Origin: Actinostola sp. cb2023 | Lineage: Eukaryota > Cnidaria > Anthozoa > Actiniaria > Actinostolidae | Direction of reading: 5' to 3' | Assembly: GCA_033675265.1 (NCBI GenBank) | Contig: JAUJYZ010001097.1 | Coordinates: 154,501-218,500, forward strand | DNA: 64,000 nt | Shown here: in pieces, positions 1 through 10,931 of the stretch | Numbering within the stretch: position 1 is the stretch's first letter | Layout: each line of letters opens with the position of its first letter | The notes under the pieces: generated by a model | Databases searched by the model: none | Seen by the model: only the letters and a program-made list of their open reading frames with translations | Told to the model about the DNA's origin: nothing | Position numbers and translations under genes: made by a program

Positions 1-440
1 GCGATTTACCTCTACTCCTTTGCTATGGCCCTTCTTCACTTTACGCTCCTGGCGTAAATAAACACCGGGCCTCGACAATTATAATCACACTCTCTGATGG
101 AGAATATATACCTTGAAAGAGCTTTATGATTATACACCCCCCTTTGAAACATCCTGGATCCGCCCATATTCATTAGGTCATATTCTTTTGTATAATGTTA
201 TTTTCAGTATTTTTGTCCTTTTAAAAATTCACTACTAGTTAAAAAAACGAATAACTAATTAACTCAAAACACAGATTATAAATCCCTACACCAAGATATC
301 ATTCACTTCCACAAAATATTTTTTTGACAGTTAGGATTTGTTTTCCTTGGGCGTAGGTCCTTGTGGTGGACCAAAGAAACTCTTGCTTGCACCGATCGAT
401 GGAAAAAGTACCTCAGTGTGCGACAATGGTGAAACCTTAA
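1..440. other. left edge, no gene seen
   Basis: AT-rich DNA without a convincing exon. The text near 130-170 (a run of C followed by a phrase ending in GGATCCGCCC) resembles a dispersed repeat seen again near 46.9 kb and 17.9 kb. Confidence 0.4.
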
Positions 441-899
441 AGTGCCTATAACCCCTGTGAGTTTGTTTTAAAAATCGATTATATATTAAGTGAATAGTTG
501 CAGGTTTCAGTATTTTGTGATTTGAACTTCGCGTTTACAAGTTATAGAGGTTTGAAATCGCGATATGGAAATCAGATGACGTCAAAATGACGCACTTTAA
601 GGAATCAGGTCTCATACAAAAACACCCTTGTGCAAATTACTGACATTTTGAAACTTGCAATATCTTTTCACAGTATGTGGATATGATTTGATAAACTTTT
701 TATCCTATTTCAGAAAGAACACAACTAAATAAGCTATGGCATCACTCCTTAAGTCACGTCATCAAATTAACATATCCCGATTTCAAACCTCTATAACTCA
801 CAAACACGAAGTTCAAATCACAAAATACTGAAACCTGTAACTATTCACTTAATATATATAATCGATTTTTAAAACAAACTCACAGGGGTTATAGGCACT
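441..899. mobile_element. foldback MITE flanked by TTAA
   Basis: The ends are inverted copies of each other: the left arm begins AGTGCCTATAACCCC and the right arm ends with its complement, with arms of roughly 130-150 bp. TTAA stands on both sides (437-440 and 900-903), the target duplication of piggyBac-type elements. The interior has no coding frame, so it is a non-autonomous element. Confidence 0.7.
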
Positions 900-916
900 T
901 TAACAATGCCTATACA

Positions 917-1287
917 CCGAATTCATAATGGCATATTTTTAGTTTGGCATTATGATACGTTTCTGGTACAAATGATCACTGTCATCTAAAATAGTACCTA
1001 TATATATAGAAATAAACACTTTGCTGTAGACAAAATATCATCGGAGTTATGACAGATCATGAATAGAGAGTTTTGTATGTATTTTTCAAGTGAGTCCTCA
1101 CCAGAGTTGTTTTGGTGCAATTTCACAATTTCAAATGTTCATATCTTCTCAAGGATTTATTATTTGGTTTCAAAACACACACATGGTATTTAGATGATCA
1201 CATAAATATTCTATCAAATATTTACTTTTCCAAAATGATATTTTTTGGCTTTTATAGAAATTAGAAGCAGCCAATTATGAATTCGGT
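917..1287. mobile_element. MITE with ACCGAATTCATAAT ends
   Basis: Inverted ends (ACCGAATTCATAATGGC at the left, complement at the right, next to TATA) resemble the ends of the TA-flanked MITE at 9747-9907. No coding capacity. Confidence 0.5.
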
Positions 1288-1489
1288 CTATAACAAATAG
1301 TAGAACCTGACTCTGAGTGTTTTTCAAATGAATGGGCACAGAAGGGGGGGTCTTGAAATTTTTACCAATTTCAAAGGGGGGTCTTCAGAATTTTTTTGCA
1401 TTTAAGAGGGGGGTCCGGTAACAAAAACCTAAAAAATGACTTTCTCCTCCAGCCCCCCCCCCCCCTCCCGATATTTAATGACCGGTCCC

Positions 1490-1850
1490 TAATGGTGCTT
1501 GCTTGGTAGTGACACACTGACAGGGTGACCAACTAGTACAAAACTAAGTAAAAAAAACGGCGAAGTAAAGAATTATGGGTAACCATACTATGGCTCTAAT
1601 GGTGCTTGCTTGGTAGTGACACAGGGTGACCAACTAGTACAAAACTAAGTAAAAAAAACGGCGAAGTAAAGAATTATGGGTAACTATACTATGGCTCTAA
1701 TGGTGCTTGCTTGGTAGTGACACAGGGTGACCAACTAGTACAAAACTTAGTAAAAAAAACGGCGAAGTAAAGAATTATGGGTAACTATACTATGGCTCTA
1801 ATGGTGCTTGCTTGGTAGTGACACAGGGTGACCAACTAGTACACGACTAA
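1490..1850 (+). repeat. short array of the 94/104-bp satellite
   Basis: About 3.5 units of roughly 104 bp, the same family as the large arrays at 19.95-22.3 and 60.68-62.87 kb, with an insertion of a CTAGTA-containing stretch. It is followed by the same unique block (1850-2060) that ends both larger arrays (22310-22500, 62880-63070), so it marks the 3' flank of M28 copy B. Confidence 0.85.
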
Positions 1851-2499
1851 GTTGACAGCAAACGGCGCCAAAAGTATTCCAACACTTCAGTGTTACTGTA
1901 CATATAACGCCAGTGATGATATGGCCATGAGAACAGTGACCACAACGAGGGACTGGGGACCTGTACAACCAAATAACATTACGACGTTACGTTACTGTAT
2001 GTATATGAGAGTCCCGTTAAATGACCACATGAAAGAAGTGAACGGCACATTAGCAGAGGGAGGAGGGGGGACATAGGGGGGGATGGGATAATCATCCTAG
2101 ATGGCATCAGCTACATCGGACACGAGAATACTAGTAAAAACGCACTGCGCATGCTCGCAAAATGGCGGGAAATTGGCAACGCGCGTTGATCGTTTTTCCA
2201 AAACAAAATATTTACATTTTGGCGGCAAAAACTAACCGAGAACGGAGGCAATAAGCCATATAAATCCCGAGGGCCGTGTCTGGTAAATTTATATGAGAGA
2301 AATTCGATTTATATGTAAAGAACAGCGCATTTTCGTTAGTTAGTTTTCTATTCTGATTCTGAGATTCTGTAGTCGATTTAAGCCATATAACGAGCTTGCG
2401 CAATACGCTTTTCACCCATGCATGTCAGTAAAATACAATCTCGTCCCCAGAGCCTGCGTTTCTTTCGGTCAGCGGCGAAGTAAAATAGTTCATGCTTAC

Positions 2500-2850
2500 A
2501 CAACTTTTGGGAATCCGAACAGTCTCGTCCAGTCATTTTGTGTGCCGCGCCCACGAGTGCGTCAGCGGTCTTCCCCATGAATGTTATCATGTCGGGTGTC
2601 ACATGATCCATGTCGTCACACATTTTATGGAGACAAGTCTTCATGTAACCACGGAAGTTCCCTGTGTCTGTTATCAATACCGCTGGCCAGGAATTCGCAC
2701 TGTTCCAAAATTGGGCGTGATCACTGTTCTGGTAACCTGACATGTCTTTTTGCATTTGAGGTGTAAGCGAGGTTGTTTTGCCATTAAATGGCAAGGGAAT
2801 GCTCATGGTTTTAAAACGTCCTGTCAACAGAAATGTACGGATATTAGGGA
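2500..2850 (-). CDS. copy B exon 5, M28 C-terminal part
   Basis: 351 bp, same length as in copy A. It encodes the metal-ligand motif SDHAQFW followed by a region with paired Cys and His (YMKTCLHKMCDD). The donor GTAAGC at 2494-2499 is conserved. The upstream acceptor, which in copy A reads CACTAG, reads CACTAA here. A replacement acceptor TTCTGTTGACAG lies 30 bases further in and would keep the frame, losing ten residues. If the donor is skipped, the frame runs to a stop at 2378. Confidence 0.8.
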
Positions 2851-2933
2851 TTAGTGTTTGGGTGGGAGGGGAAGAGGGTGGGGATCGAAGGCAGTTCAAT
2901 TACTTGACCGGGAAAAACTAAGTAGCACTCAGG

Positions 2934-3219
2934 TTTTTTTTATTTATTTTTAATTTTTTTAATTTTTTTAATTTTTTTAATTTTAATTTTTTTATTTTTT
3001 TAAATTTTAATTATTTTTTATTGTAATAAAAAAAAAAATAAAAAAAAAAATATATTTAAAAAAACGATTATGGTGAATATTCACTCAGCGATTATGGTGA
3101 ATATTCACTCAGCGATTATGGTGAATATTCACCGTGATTGACTTCGCATTTTGCAAATAGTTGTTAAATAAATGAATGAATTATGGATGACTGAATGAAT
3201 GAATAAATATATTGAAATG

Positions 3220-3250
<31 letters not shown>
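2934..3250. repeat. AT-rich low-complexity tract with a 27-bp triplet repeat
   Basis: Homopolymeric A/T stretches, then three copies of a unit containing GATTATGGTGAATATTCAC (3066-3140), then a poly-A run (about 3220-3248). It sits in intron 4 of copy B. Confidence 0.8.
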
Positions 3251-3251
<1 letters not shown>

Positions 3252-3257
3252 GTACTC

Positions 3258-3358
3258 AGTTGATGTAATATATTCATAGAATCTATTGTATTCTATTGTC
3301 GTTCTATGTATTGTTTTATGTGTTATTCATTATATTTTATGAATATATTACATCAACT
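3258..3358. mobile_element. 101-bp MITE, AGTTGATGTAATATATTCAT ends
   Basis: Near-perfect inverted ends. A second copy lies at 3417-3517 and a copy lacking its right end at 26405-26488 in the same intron of copy A, so one insertion predates the gene duplication. Confidence 0.75.
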
Positions 3359-3416
3359 GCGTGCTACGTAGCAACACCCGTTATAACACTCGTACTAAGG
3401 GGGACTACAGCACTCA

Positions 3417-3517
3417 GTTGATGTAACTATATATGCATAGAATCTATTGTATTCTTTTGTCGTTCTCAGTTGTTTTATGTGTTATTCATTATATTTTAAT
3501 GAATATATTACATCAAC
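3417..3517. mobile_element. second copy of the 101-bp MITE
   Basis: Same inverted ends as 3258-3358. The two copies and their shared flank (GCGTGCTACGTAGCAACACC) form a tandem duplication of about 160 bp. Confidence 0.75.
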
Positions 3518-3683
3518 GTACTGCGTGCTACGTAGCAACACCCTTACTTAATCACCTCCACAGGCAAAACATATATAAGAGGTCTGAGTTCAACATTCTA
3601 CTTTAGCCACAGGCAGCCCAACCATTTCTTCTTTAGTAAATAAAAATATATTTGTATGCGCCCGTTTTTTTGATGGGTTTCCT

Positions 3684-3736
3684 GTGGTAGAGCGCGCGAT
3701 ACGTATGCGTCCCATAAGACCGCGGGTTCAATGCAG
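3684..3736 (+). ncRNA. tRNA-like fragment, possible SINE promoter
   Basis: TGGTAGAGCGCGCGATA resembles the D-arm/A-box and GCGGGTTCAATGC resembles the T-arm/B-box at tRNA-like spacing. No acceptor stem pairs, so it is a tRNA-derived repeat head rather than a tRNA gene. A related GTGCTCTACCACAGG segment occurs in the opposite orientation near 55.17 kb. Confidence 0.35.
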
Positions 3737-3865
3737 TATGGAGTGCCGTACCGTGCCATATTGAAAGAGTGTGATTGGATGAGATGCATCTGCACGTTTT
3801 TTGATTGGTTCAGAAAGCTTAAGGAAGCCATTTGAGTGTCACGGTACCGTAGGTTTCCCACTGCA

Positions 3866-4345
3866 TGACATATGAAAACGACTCTATTCAACGAGAGTTA
3901 CCTGTGTTACCACTAACCACAGGTAGCCCACTCATATGAAAACGACTCTATTCAACGAGTGGGTTACCTGTGTTACCACTAACCACAGGTAGCCCACTCA
4001 TATGAAAACGACTCTATTCAACGAGAGTTACCTGTGTTACCACTAACCACAGGTAGCCCACTCATATGAAAACGACTCTATTCAACGAGTGGGTTACCTG
4101 TGTTACCACTAACCACAGGTAGCCCACTCATATGAAAACGACTCTATTCAACGAGTGGGTTACCTGTGTTACCACTAACCACAGGTAGCCCACTCATACG
4201 AAAACGACTCTATTCAACGAGTGGGTTACCTGTGGTACCACTAACCACAGGTAGCCCACTCATATGAAAACGACTATATTCAACGAGTGGGTTACCTGTG
4301 GTACCACTAACCACAGGTAGCCCACTCATACCAAAACGACTCTAA
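3866..4345. repeat. tandem array of a 66-bp hairpin unit, 7 copies
   Basis: The motif ACAGGTAGCCCACTC recurs at 3921, 3987, 4051, 4117, 4183, 4249 and 4315 (period 64-66). Each unit also carries the complementary GAGTGGGTTACCTGT, so each unit can fold. Copy A has a single unit at the same place (26524-26590). The array ends 30 bp from exon 4. Confidence 0.9.
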
Positions 4346-4373
4346 ATCGAAATTCAAAAGTTATGTTACAGAC

Positions 4374-4606
4374 CTTGATCGAAGTTTGAAACCAACTGAG
4401 TGACCAGTTCCTTATCGTCGTCTTTTCTTGCAATAAGGGCTAGAAAATCTCCCCTGAATTGATTCCTCTGAATCTTTTCGTATACAGTACGAAAATCAGA
4501 AGTAAAATTTTCTGGTAGATATTGAGAGTTGGGTGTGGTGTTGTAGTTCATGATCGTCTCCAGAATGAACGCACCCTGTAGTGTGACCCCGGTACCATTT
4601 AGCTGC
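4374..4606 (-). CDS. copy B exon 4, M28 middle part
   Basis: 233 bp, acceptor TTCTACAG and donor GGTCTGT conserved with copy A. It encodes the stretch GAFILETIMNYN; the Glu of LET aligns with the fourth metal ligand, which may be Asp or Glu in M28. It enters in phase 2 and leaves in phase 1. Confidence 0.85.
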
Positions 4607-4777
4607 CTGTAGAACGTAAGTGTTACATTAGGGATAGGCGACTTGCACTAAGAGGTCACGTGACCCCAACCCCCTTAAATCAAACATCAGTGTCAAAATG
4701 AACTCCAGAAATGAAAAGAGCAGCTTGAAATTAGTAAAAAGGCAGAGTTTCAGCACATAATGTTTGACACTCGTTTG

Positions 4778-4784
<7 letters not shown>

Positions 4785-4815
<31 letters not shown>

Positions 4816-4829
4816 CTACTTACTTACTA
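4785..4829. repeat. (TACT)n microsatellite
   Basis: About ten TTAC/TACT tetranucleotides in intron 3 of copy B, absent at the matching place in copy A. Confidence 0.9.
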
Positions 4830-4934
4830 CTTACACAGGCAAAATGGTGTTAAAAATGAAATCGATCATTTTCTAAGATTTTGTTTGGAAAAATGCATTG
4901 GATGGCACAGCTCTTGCCGTGACTACTTTCCACT

Positions 4935-7900
4935 TGTGCAGATTACCTGGTCACTGTATTGTATCTATACTTGTACAGATTACCTGGTCACTGTATTGTA
5001 TCTATACTTGTACAGATTACCTTAATGTCACTGTATTGTATCTATACTTGTACAGATTACCTTAATGTCACTGTATTGTATCTATACTTGTACAGATTTA
5101 ACCTGGTCACTGTATTGCATCTATACTTATACAGATTACCTGGTCACTGTATTGTATCTATACTTGTACAGATTACCTGGTCACTGTATTGTATCTATAC
5201 TTGTACAGATTACCTGGTCACTGTATTGTATCTATACTTGTACAGATTACCTGGTCACTGTATTGTTTCTATACTTGTACAGATTACCTTAATGTCACTG
5301 TATTGTATCTATACTTGTACAGATTACTTGGTCACTGTATTGCATCTATACTTATACAGATTACCTGGTCACTGTATTGTATCTGTACTTGACGTATAGA
5401 TTACCTGGTCACTGTATTGTATCTATACTTGTATAGATTACCTGGTCACTGTATTGTATCTATACTTGTACAGATTACCTGGTCACTGTATTGTATCTAT
5501 ACTTGTACAGATTACCTGGTCATTGTATTGCATCTATACTTGTACAGATTACCTGGTCACTGTATTGTATCTATACTTGTATAGATTACCTGGTCACTGT
5601 ATTGTATCTATACTTGTACAGATTACCTGGTCACTGTATTGTATCTATACTTGTACAGATTACCTGGTCAATGTATTGCATCTATACTTGTACAGATTAC
5701 CTGGTCACTGTATTGCATCTACACTTATACAGATTACCTGGTCACTGTATTGTATCTATACTTGTACAGATTACCTGGTCACTGTATTGTATCTATACTT
5801 GTACAGATTACCTGGTCACTGTATTGTATCTATACTTGTACAGATTACCTGGTCACTGTATTGTATCTATACTTGTACAGATTACCTGGTCACTGTATTG
5901 TATCTATACTTGTACAGATTACCTGGTCACTGTATTGTATCTATACTTGTACAGATTACCTGGTCACTGTATTGTATCTATACTTGTACAGATTACCTGG
6001 TCACTGTATTGTTTCTATACTTGTACAGATTACCTCACGTCACTGTATTGTATCTATACTTGTACAGATTACCTGGTCACTGTATTGTATCTATACTTGT
6101 ACAGATTACCTGGTCACTGTATTGTATCTATACTTGTACAGATTACCTGGTCACTGTATTACATCTATACTTGTACAGATTACCTGGTCACTGTATTGTA
6201 TCTATACTATTACTTGTACAGATTACCTGGTCACTGTATTGAATCTATACTTGTACAGATTACCTGGTCACTGTATTGTATCTATACTATTACTTGTACA
6301 GATTACCTGGTCACTGTATTGCATCTATACTTGTACAGATTACCTGGTCACTGTATTGTATCTATACTTGTATAGATTACCTGGTCACTGTATTGTATAT
6401 TCTATACTTGTACAGATTACCTGGTCACTGTATTGTATCTATACTTGTACAGATTACCTGTTAACTGTATTGTATCTATACTATTACTTGTACAGATTAC
6501 CTGGTCACTGTATTGAATCTATACTTGTACAGATTACCTGGTCACTGTATTGTATCTATACTATTACTTGTACAGATTACCTGGTCACTGTATTGCATCT
6601 ATACTTGTACAGATTACCTGGTCACTGTATTGTATCTATACTTGTATAGATTTTGTATCTATACTTGTACAGATTACCTGGTCACTGTATTGTATCTATA
6701 CTTGTACAGATTACCTGGTCACTGTATTGTATCTATACTTGTACAGATTACCTGGTCACTGTATTGTATCTATACTTGTATAGATTACCTGGTCACTGTA
6801 TTGTATCTATACTTGTACAGATTACCTGGTCACTGTATTGTATCTATACTTGTACAGATTACCTGTTAACTGTATTGTATCTAATACTTGTACAGATTAC
6901 CTCACGTCACTGTATTGTATCTATACTTGTACAGATTACCTGGTCACTGTATTGTATCTATACTTGTACATATTACCTGGTCACTGTATTGTATCTATAC
7001 TTGTACAGATTACCTGGTCACTGTATTGTATCTATACTTGTACAGATTACCTGGTCACTGTATTGTATCTATACTTGTACAGATTACCTGGTCACTGTAT
7101 TACATCTATACTTGTACAGATTACCTGGTCACTGTATTGTATCTATACTTGTACAGATTACCTGGTCACTGTATTGTATCTATACTTGTACAGATTACCT
7201 GGTCACTGTATTGCATCTATACTTGTACAGATTACCTGGTCACTGTATTGCATCTATACTTGTACAGATTACCTGGCCACTGTATTGTATCTATACGTTT
7301 ATAGATTACCTGGTCACTGTATTGTATCTATACTTGTACAGATTACCTGTTCACTGTATTGTATCTATACTTGTACAGATTACCTGGTCACTGTATTGCA
7401 TCTATACTTGTACAGATTACCTGGCCACTGTATTGTATCTATACTTGTACAGATTACCTGGTCACTGTATTGTATCTATACTTGTACAGATTACCTGGTC
7501 ACTGTATTGTATCTATACTTGTACAGATTACCTGGTCACTGTATTGTATCTATACTTGTACAGATTACCTGGTCACTGTATTGTTTCTATACTTGTACAG
7601 ATTACCTCACGTCACTGTATTGTATCTAATATATACTTGTACAGATTACCTGGTCACTGTATTGTATCTATACTTGTACAGATTACCTGGTCACTGTATT
7701 GTATCTATACGTTTATAGATTACCTGGTAACTGTATTGTATCTATACTTGTACAGATTACCTGTTCACTGTATTGTATCTATACTTGTACAGATTACCTG
7801 GTCACTGTATTGCATCTATACTTGTACAGATTACCTGGCCACTGTATTGTATCTATACTTGTACAGATTACCTGGTCACTGTATTGTATCTATACTTGTA

Positions 7901-8151
7901 CAGATTACCTGGTCACTGTATTGTATCTATACTTGTACAGATTACCTGGTCACTGTATTGTATCTATACTTGTACAGATTACCTGGTCACTGTATTGTTT
8001 CTATACTTGTACAGATTACCTCACGTCACTGTATTGTATCTATATACTTGTACAGATTACCTGGTCACTGTATTGTATCTATACTTGTACAGATTACCTG
8101 GTCACTGTATTGTATCTATACTTGTACAGATTACCTGGTCACTGTATTACA
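4935..8151. repeat. 37-bp minisatellite, part 1 (about 87 units)
   Basis: The unit on the minus strand runs CCAGGTAATCTGTACAAG and on through TATAGATACAATACAGTGA. It equals the exon-3/intron-3 junction of the M28 gene: the last exon bases TGACCAG followed by the intron start GTAATCTG. The plus strand has no stop in any frame. 37 is not a multiple of 3, so three overlapping long open frames with a 37-residue period appear; these are artefacts. Variants (TAATG, CACGT or ATTACT inserts) mark sub-blocks that have been duplicated within the array, for example 7260-7620 and 7680-8030. Confidence 0.97.
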
Positions 8152-8848
8152 CTCAAGTATATTAAGGCCTGACACATGAGCCCAATTGGCATTAAAACCA
8201 TTATTTTCTATAAACTGAAAACTATTCATGCTTTGGAGATAAAACTTCACCAAGATGTTTAGTCCCTTGAGTGTGTGAAAATTTGATGTGGTTTATTGCA
8301 TGTGCTGGGTCACGTGACAAATCACATGGCAACATATGTCCAAATATTTCAGCTTAAAATGGGGTACATAGAAACTTTTCTAAGAATAATGAATCAGATG
8401 TCAAAAAGTTACATTTAGAAAGGTCTTTCTAAATCCGCCTTTTAACGTTGTCCTTAATCATTAATTATAGAGATAATTGATAAAACAGGTCACGTGACCA
8501 ATCCAGTTATTTGCATATTTTTATTTTTCTCGTTAATGAGAATATGTAGACAGCATTAAAAGGCGGGATTAGAAAGACATCTACCAAAGGTATTTACCGA
8601 AACATTAGTTAGCGTTCTAAGAAAAGTCTCTACGTACCCCATTTTCGATTGAATTTTTCAACCAGTCTTAGCCACGTGATTTGTCACGTGACACTTCATT
8701 TGCTATTATCGCGACTAAATTGTCACAAATTCATGAATCTTAGCATTTTGGACAAGTTTTAGCTTCAAAGCATGAATAGTTTTCAGTTTATAGAAAATAA
8801 TGTGTTTATGCTAATTAGGCTGATGTGTCAGGCCTTAATATACTTGAG
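8152..8848. mobile_element. 697-bp foldback element inside the minisatellite
   Basis: Perfect 26-bp inverted ends starting CTCAAGTATATTAAGGCC, extended as imperfect arms over almost the whole element (for example CTTTCTAAATCCGCCTTTTAA against its complement near 8560). Both sides are minisatellite, with CA at each junction as the apparent target duplication. No coding frame; type of transposase unknown. Confidence 0.85.
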
Positions 8849-9549
8849 CATCTATACTTGTACAGATTACCTGGTCACTGTATTGTATCTATACTATTAC
8901 TTGTACAGATTACCTGGTCACTGTATTGAATCTATACTTGTACAGATTACCTGGTTACTGTATTGTATCTATACTATTACTTGTACAGATTACCTGGTCA
9001 CTGTATTGCATCTATACTTGTACAGATTACCTGGTCACTGTATTGTATCTATACTTTGTATAGATTACCTGGTCACTGTATTGTATCTATACTTGTACAG
9101 ATTACCTGGTCACTGTATTGTATCTATACTTGTACAGATTACCTGGTCACTGTATTGTATCTATACTTGTATAGATTACCTGGTCACTGTATTGTATCTA
9201 TACTTGTACAGATTACCTGGTCACTGTATTGTATGTATACTTGTACAGATTACCTGGTCACTGTATTGTATCTATACTTGTACAGATTACCTGGTCACTG
9301 TATTGTATTTATACTTGTACAGATTACCTGGTCACTGTATTGTATCTATACTTGTACAGATTACCTGGTCACTGTATTGTATCTATACTTGTACAGATTA
9401 CCTGGTCACTGTATTGTATCTATACTTGTACAGACTACCTGGTCACTGTATTATATCTATACTTGTACAGATTACCTGGTCACTGTATTGTATCTATACT
9501 TGTACAGACTACCTGGTCACTGTATTATATCTATACTTGTACAGATTAC
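8849..9549. repeat. 37-bp minisatellite, part 2 (about 19 units)
   Basis: Continuation of the array beyond the foldback insertion, running directly into the true donor site of copy B exon 3 at 9549/9550. Confidence 0.97.
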
Positions 9550-9694
9550 CTGGTCAGGTTCTTGACAAAGAATCCACTTCCACATTGCGCTCCACTACAA
9601 GAACAACTGGACTGATTGACACACCCTTGGTTTTCCTCAAGGTCAAAGGCCACAAACAGCAATGTGTGGCGGCTCTGCTTGCATTTGATGTTAT
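9550..9694 (-). CDS. copy B exon 3 with catalytic Glu-Glu
   Basis: 145 bp, one codon longer than copy A. It encodes TLLFVAFDLEENQGC: in M28 the first Glu is the general base and the second a metal ligand. A Cys-rich insert (CVNQSSCSCSGAQCGSGFF) follows. The acceptor is AATAG and the donor CCAG/GTAATC is identical to the minisatellite unit. Confidence 0.88.
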
Positions 9695-9746
9695 CTATTA
9701 TCAACCAAATGTAGACTTCAATTTGCCGTGCGTCTGTACTCTTATA

Positions 9747-9907
9747 GACCGAATGCAATAATGGCATCCAATTTCAATTGCCATTGTTCTGGACTGACTA
9801 ACCTCGTATTCATGTGGAAACACAAAAGTATTTTCACCTGTATGAGAGGCTATTAGTCAGTCCAGAACAATGGCAATTGAAATTGGACGCCATTATTGCA
9901 TTCGGTC
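9747..9907. mobile_element. 161-bp MITE with TA target duplication
   Basis: Inverted ends GACCGAATGCAATAATGG and complement, flanked by TA (9745-9746, 9908-9909). Copy A shows the empty site at 28109-28114 (CTCTTATAGATGC), confirming exact borders. TA duplication suggests a Tc1/mariner-mobilised element. Confidence 0.9.
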
Positions 9908-10192
9908 TATAGATGCACAGATGACGTCAAAATGTGGTGAGAACAAAAAATTACACGAAGTCTGCACAGTTTACTTCAAAATGTCCATCTCTAAATTGGA
10001 CACCTCGATAAGTCGGACAGGTCTTTAAGATGTACGGATTAGCGAGGGTTGACTACATAATTTTTACAACACGTTGTAAAAGAACACACGGACGCGAATG
10101 TTGTAAACTACTTATCGAACGAAACGTTGTAGAATTTCATATTTGTGAACATTCTGATGATACGACTAATTTTCGTGAAGAAAATCACTGTT

Positions 10193-10194
<2 letters not shown>

Positions 10195-10227
<33 letters not shown>
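10195..10227. repeat. poly-C tract
   Basis: About 30 consecutive C in intron 2 of copy B, not present in copy A at 28340-28380. Confidence 0.9.
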
Positions 10228-10229
<2 letters not shown>

Positions 10230-10363
10230 GGGTCTTTTTATGATCCATGGTTGTGGAAATTAGGATGATTTTGTATCAGATTCACAACACTCGTCACGGT
10301 TATGATTTCTATTGTGTTTTGCTCATGAATTATTAATGAGTTGAATAAATTATCTACACCTAC

Positions 10364-10538
10364 TTGTGCTTTTATAATTCGCTATTGCCTGAAGCAACGT
10401 CGACATTCCAGAACCGTTTGCATCTACACCTTTAGTAGTTTTCACAGTGTCGTAGTGAGCTCCGATGATCACGATTTTATCCTTACTCGTTCCAGTATAC
10501 CGTCCACTCACGCGGCCAATCACGTTGATTCCTGGGTA
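10364..10538 (-). CDS. copy B exon 2 with His ligand, bridging Asp lost
   Basis: 175 bp, phase 0 to 1. It encodes GINVIGRVSGRYTGTSKDK, then IVIIGAHYDT with the first metal-binding His. The next motif is GVDANGSG where copy A has GVDDNGSG. The second D of that motif aligns with Asp117 of the Vibrio aminopeptidase, the ligand that bridges both zinc ions; here the codon is GCA. Acceptor CGCTAG kept; donor GTAGGT. Confidence 0.9.
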
Positions 10539-10639
10539 CTAGCGAAGAGAGTAAAATACTGTTTTAGGGAACGTTTCATTTTAGATAGTGATGAATAGTT
10601 TGAATAGTGATGTATCAGTGTAAAAGTGAGTTTATGTTA

Positions 10640-10931
10640 ATTTAGCCCACAGCAATTATATTCCCCTCCCCTAAAACACTCTCACAATTCACACAATTGG
10701 CGAATAAAGAAGTTGGTGTGTTGAAGTTGAAGAACAGGGAACCAAAGGCAGCCCAACGATATGTATTTCTGAGGTTTTTCTCGGAGCCTTTCACGGTTTC
10801 GCTCGCTTTACCACAGGAAGCCCATAAAAAGACGCGAAACACTTGGGCTGCCTGTGAGTTCCGTTGCATTTTTAGCAATCTGCATTGATTCTGAAACACT
10901 GGGCTGCCTGTGGTGTTGAAATCATTCTTAC
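10640..10931. other. copy B intron 1 with a single hairpin unit
   Basis: Matches 33660-33850 and 34500-34534 of copy A. It holds one copy of the CCACAGGAAGCCCA / TGGGCTGCCTGTG inverted pair which in copy A is amplified to eight units. Confidence 0.8.

Noticed and set aside
4935..9761. Very long plus-strand open frames (up to 508 codons) rich in Tyr, Leu, Cys
   Set aside because: They are the 37-bp minisatellite read in three frames; the unit has no plus-strand stop and 37 is not a multiple of 3. They lie in an intron of a minus-strand gene.
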